NCBI RefSeq assembly: GCF_004368785.1
Contig: NZ_SODM01000001.1
Coordinates: 434,001-498,000 of the forward strand
DNA from: Flavobacterium sp. 270
GTDB taxonomy: Bacteria > Bacteroidota > Bacteroidia > Flavobacteriales > Flavobacteriaceae
Reading direction: 5' to 3'
DNA length: 64,000 nucleotides
Made by a program: the position numbers and the translations under genes. The stretch's first letter is position 1; every line of letters begins with the position of its first letter. Under the pieces are notes generated by a model that was not told where the DNA came from, searched no databases, and saw nothing but the letters and a program-made list of their open reading frames with translations. Below, piece after piece: positions 61,550 to 64,000 of this stretch.

Positions 61550-62434
61550 ATGAAAAAAAATAGTGAAATACCTCGCGTTGACCATGTTAAGACTAACATT
61601 ATCACTAAAGATCAATTTCATATTCTGTATCATCCCACCAATTTTCCTGTAACCAACAAACCCCATCGCCACAATCACTACCAAATTATGTGGTTTCCTG
61701 ATGCAAAAGGCAGTCATTGTATTGACAATATCTGCTTTAATATGTCTGGAAATGATCTGTTTCTGGTCTCTGAAGGACAAACACATTATTATGAAAATGT
61801 AGAAAATATACAAGGTTATATTCTCCTATTTAAAGACGTGTATTGGGAAGAAGCTTTGGCAAGTGTGCATAGTTTTAAAACCTCACTTTTTAATCATTTA
61901 TTGATTAATGTTCATTTACAGCTTTCATCAGAAGATGCATCAGATATTACCCATGTTATGGAAGATATTTTAAAAGAATCTAATCGTCCTGATTTTCAAG
62001 GAAAAGAAGATATCATGGCATCGTATCTTAAAATTCTTTTGATCCGTATCAGCAACTTTCAGCGTACTGTGGCTTTGCCTTCGCCTCACGCTAACAAAAA
62101 TGATTATCTGCTTTTTCAGCAGTTTCTAGACCTTCTCGAAAAAGAGTACACTGTTTATCGCGATGTACTTTATTACGCGGATAAACTGCACATTACAACC
62201 CGAAAACTGGCTTCTATATGCCGGGAATATAATAGCCGTAATCCTAAAAGCCTTATTGAAGACCGCGCTTTAATTTCGGCCAAACGACAACTTCAGTTCG
62301 ACCCAACGAGCATAAAGGAAATTGCAGCTGCACTCAATTTTTCTGATCAATTTCAATTCAGTAAATTTTTTAAAAAGCTTACCGGAATTTCTCCTGTAGA
62401 ATATCGAGTTCAGTTTACAAAAACGGACATATAA
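61550..62434 (+). CDS. AraC family transcriptional regulator
   Basis: A 294-residue protein. The N-terminal part has NKPHRHNHYQIMWFPDAKGSHCIDN, a cupin sensor with a His cluster, and the C-terminus has the AraC signature (IKEIAAALNFSDQFQFSKFFKKLTGISPVEYR). The ATG at 61550 was chosen over an in-frame TTG six bases upstream. The plus-strand OsmC gene, 225 bp downstream, may be a target, though the gap suggests a separate promoter. Confidence 0.87.
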   Translation: MKKNSEIPRVDHVKTNIITKDQFHILYHPTNFPVTNKPHRHNHYQIMWFPDAKGSHCIDNICFNMSGNDLFLVSEGQTHYYENVENIQGYILLFKDVYWEEALASVHSFKTSLFNHLLINVHLQLSSEDASDITHVMEDILKESNRPDFQGKEDIMASYLKILLIRISNFQRTVALPSPHANKNDYLLFQQFLDLLEKEYTVYRDVLYYADKLHITTRKLASICREYNSRNPKSLIEDRALISAKRQLQFDPTSIKEIAAALNFSDQFQFSKFFKKLTGISPVEYRVQFTKTDI

Positions 62435-62659
62435 AACTTCTTTTTTGACATGGCTCAACAGCCGAGATAGTGAGACCTTTACACTATTATTATTTCCTGC
62501 TCATTTAGTTATTTAACACCGTACCTCTTTGTTCTTTTGTATGGAGATAATATTCTTTTCGATCGGCTGTAACTGGTAAGAATAGAACCAGTTATAGCGG
62601 TGAGATTAGAAAAAAACAAGACTCTTTTTGATTGTTTTTAATTACAAAATGTTGAAATA

Positions 62660-63079
62660 ATGGAAAACACTGCTATAAATTCTATGGACTGCGTATGCGC
62701 AAGTATAGGGAAAGAAAAATACAAAATGCTGATTCAATCTGACGGTCATTCTGTACTTGCAGATGAATCGGTTACAAATGGCGGTAAAGATTTGGGAATG
62801 ACGCCTCAGTCTTTTCTTTTGGCCTCTCTGGCAAGCTGTACGGTTTATCTTTTGAGGGCTTTTGCGGATAACCGAAACTGGCCTCTTGATGGCGCCGAAG
62901 TTAGGGTTATAATGACAAAAGGCAAAAGCCATAATGCCATTAGTATGAAAAAAGAAATTGCACTTCACGGTGCTCTTTCTAAAGAACAAAAGAAACGCTT
63001 ACTTCAGGCCGCATCAGAATCTACAGTTCATAACCTTCTTACGGGCGATATTTTTATCAGTACCGAATTATCAGATTAA
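62660..63079 (+). CDS. OsmC family protein (peroxide or thiol stress)
   Basis: A 139-residue OsmC-fold protein. The segment GKDLGMTPQSFLLASLASCTVYLLRAFADNR carries the conserved Glu/Gln-x6-Cys arrangement of the family: here C60 in LASCT is present, but the usual partner Cys near residue 120 is not evident (AASESTVHNLLTG has none), so it may be a one-cysteine type. OsmC/Ohr proteins reduce organic hydroperoxides. The gene is plus-strand, followed by 2-oxoglutarate dehydrogenase after 61 bp. Confidence 0.85.
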   Translation: MENTAINSMDCVCASIGKEKYKMLIQSDGHSVLADESVTNGGKDLGMTPQSFLLASLASCTVYLLRAFADNRNWPLDGAEVRVIMTKGKSHNAISMKKEIALHGALSKEQKKRLLQAASESTVHNLLTGDIFISTELSD

Positions 63080-63140
63080 ATATCAAGACACTAACACTGC
63101 TTTTGCAGTTACTTATAATACAATTAAAATTTACAATATC

Positions 63141-64000
63141 ATGAATAATCCAAATTATTTAAATAGAGAAAATGCAGATTATATCAATTATCTCTATGCC
63201 AAATACAGAGAAAATGAATCTACTGTAGAACCAGAATGGCAGCAATTTTTTCAGGGTTTTGACCTTGGAATTTCTATTAAACCTTATAAAAATGATCTCC
63301 CAAATACAGATCAGGACATTACTGCAAATCTTGCCAAAGAAATGAAGGTGAGTAATTTAATAAATTCTTATCGCAATCGCGGCCATTTATTTGCTAATAC
63401 CAACCCAGTACGGGAACGCAGACAGCATTTTCCGAATCTTTCTTTAAAAGAGTTTAGTTTAGAACCTGAAGATTTAGACGAACCGTTTCTTGCCGGAAGC
63501 GAAATTGGACTTCCGAATGCGAGTTTAGGCTCAATTATAGCGATGCTGGAACAAACGTATTGCCAGTCTATTGGTGTAGAATACAAATACATGCGTGATC
63601 CTGAAAAATTAAAATGGTTGCAGCAAAAAATGGAAACCAACAGGAATACGCCGGAATTTAGTATTGATGAAAAAAAGATCATTCTTACCAAATTAAATCA
63701 GGCGGTTGCTTTTGAAAATTTTCTTCATACAAAGTTTGTCGGACAAAAACGTTTTTCTCTGGAAGGAACAGAATCGCTTATTCCTGGTTTAGAATTTATG
63801 ATTCAAAAAGGTGTCGATCTTGGCGCAGAAGAATTTATAATTGGGATGGGACACCGCGGAAGATTAAATGTTTTGGCGAATACCATTCGTAAAAACTATA
63901 AAGAAATCTTTTCTGAATTTTTAGGAAAAAGCTACGACCCAAATGATCGTTATGCGGGCGACGTAAAATATCATCTTGGTTATACGAATGATGTTGAAAC
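63141..64000 (+). CDS. sucA: 2-oxoglutarate dehydrogenase E1 component, 5' part
   Basis: The frame begins ATG at 63141 and remains open to the window edge (286 codons visible of about 900). The N-terminus NYLNRENADYINYLYAKYR followed by WQQFFQGF, then YRNRGHLFANTNPV, GVEYKYMRDPEK and IIGMGHRGRLNVLAN are characteristic of E1o (SucA). It decarboxylates 2-oxoglutarate with thiamine diphosphate in the TCA cycle, and E2 would be expected downstream. The catalytic part is only partly within the window. Confidence 0.95.
   Translation, partial: MNNPNYLNRENADYINYLYAKYRENESTVEPEWQQFFQGFDLGISIKPYKNDLPNTDQDITANLAKEMKVSNLINSYRNRGHLFANTNPVRERRQHFPNLSLKEFSLEPEDLDEPFLAGSEIGLPNASLGSIIAMLEQTYCQSIGVEYKYMRDPEKLKWLQQKMETNRNTPEFSIDEKKIILTKLNQAVAFENFLHTKFVGQKRFSLEGTESLIPGLEFMIQKGVDLGAEEFIIGMGHRGRLNVLANTIRKNYKEIFSEFLGKSYDPNDRYAGDVKYHLGYTNDVE

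Noticed and set aside
63368..63691. 107-codon frame on the minus strand
   Set aside because: It is antisense to the confident 2-oxoglutarate dehydrogenase E1 frame.
1..64000. tRNA, rRNA and riboswitches
   Set aside because: Looked for cloverleaf arms with CCA ends and conserved rRNA words and found none. No leader matched a known riboswitch by eye, though a covariance search was not possible.

Overview
The window is AT-rich chromosomal DNA of a Flavobacterium-like Bacteroidota. This rests on the SusC/SusD pair, promoter boxes of the TAnnTTTG type in place of the usual -10/-35, near absence of Shine-Dalgarno sequences, the family profile (MocR, short Crp/Fnr regulators, VgrG of the Bacteroidota type VI system) and many short dispersed palindromes between genes. 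No rRNA, tRNA, CRISPR array or full insertion sequence was seen.

Layout. 1-12.6 kb: housekeeping and stress genes (end of a serine hydrolase, DoxX, azoreductase, GNAT, MocR regulator, AhpD-like protein, CBM6 protein, GH30, aldo/keto reductase with an HbpS-like protein, two Crp/Fnr regulators, an AraC regulator with a DUF417 membrane protein, an SDR). 12.7-40.6 kb: a large locus for rhamnogalacturonan-I (pectin) use: PL11 lyase, GH65-like protein, DUF4450 protein, CE12 esterase, GH2, double CE12 esterase, GH28, beta-propeller glycosidase, CE20-like esterase, SusD, SusC, GH106 rhamnosidase and GH105 unsaturated galacturonyl hydrolase. Together they would bind and import pectin fragments, remove acetyl groups, cut the backbone by lyase and hydrolase routes, and trim galactose, rhamnose and unsaturated uronic acid. 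Five promoters in this locus share a direct-repeat operator (ACAGGAT-N3-ACAGGAT) which, at four of them, stands exactly 21 bp before the promoter box. No matching regulator is encoded here.

40.7-44.6 kb: a GH32-like enzyme and a sucrose-phosphate synthase fused to a sucrose-phosphatase domain, suggesting sucrose metabolism. 45.0-52.8 kb: a VgrG island. VgrG is followed by a small unknown protein, a large protein with a papain/C39-like Cys-His signature (likely effector) and a lipoprotein whose start lies inside the effector's last codons (likely immunity protein). Downstream is a worn array of repeated effector tails and immunity genes, two copies of a GC-rich palindromic element, another lipoprotein and a DUF2931 protein. 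This is the part most likely to hold something undescribed.

52.9-64.0 kb: a sulfatase, two convergent uracil-DNA-glycosylase-superfamily genes, an AraC regulator with a TolC-HlyD-MFS efflux operon, a second AraC regulator, an OsmC protein and the start of 2-oxoglutarate dehydrogenase E1.
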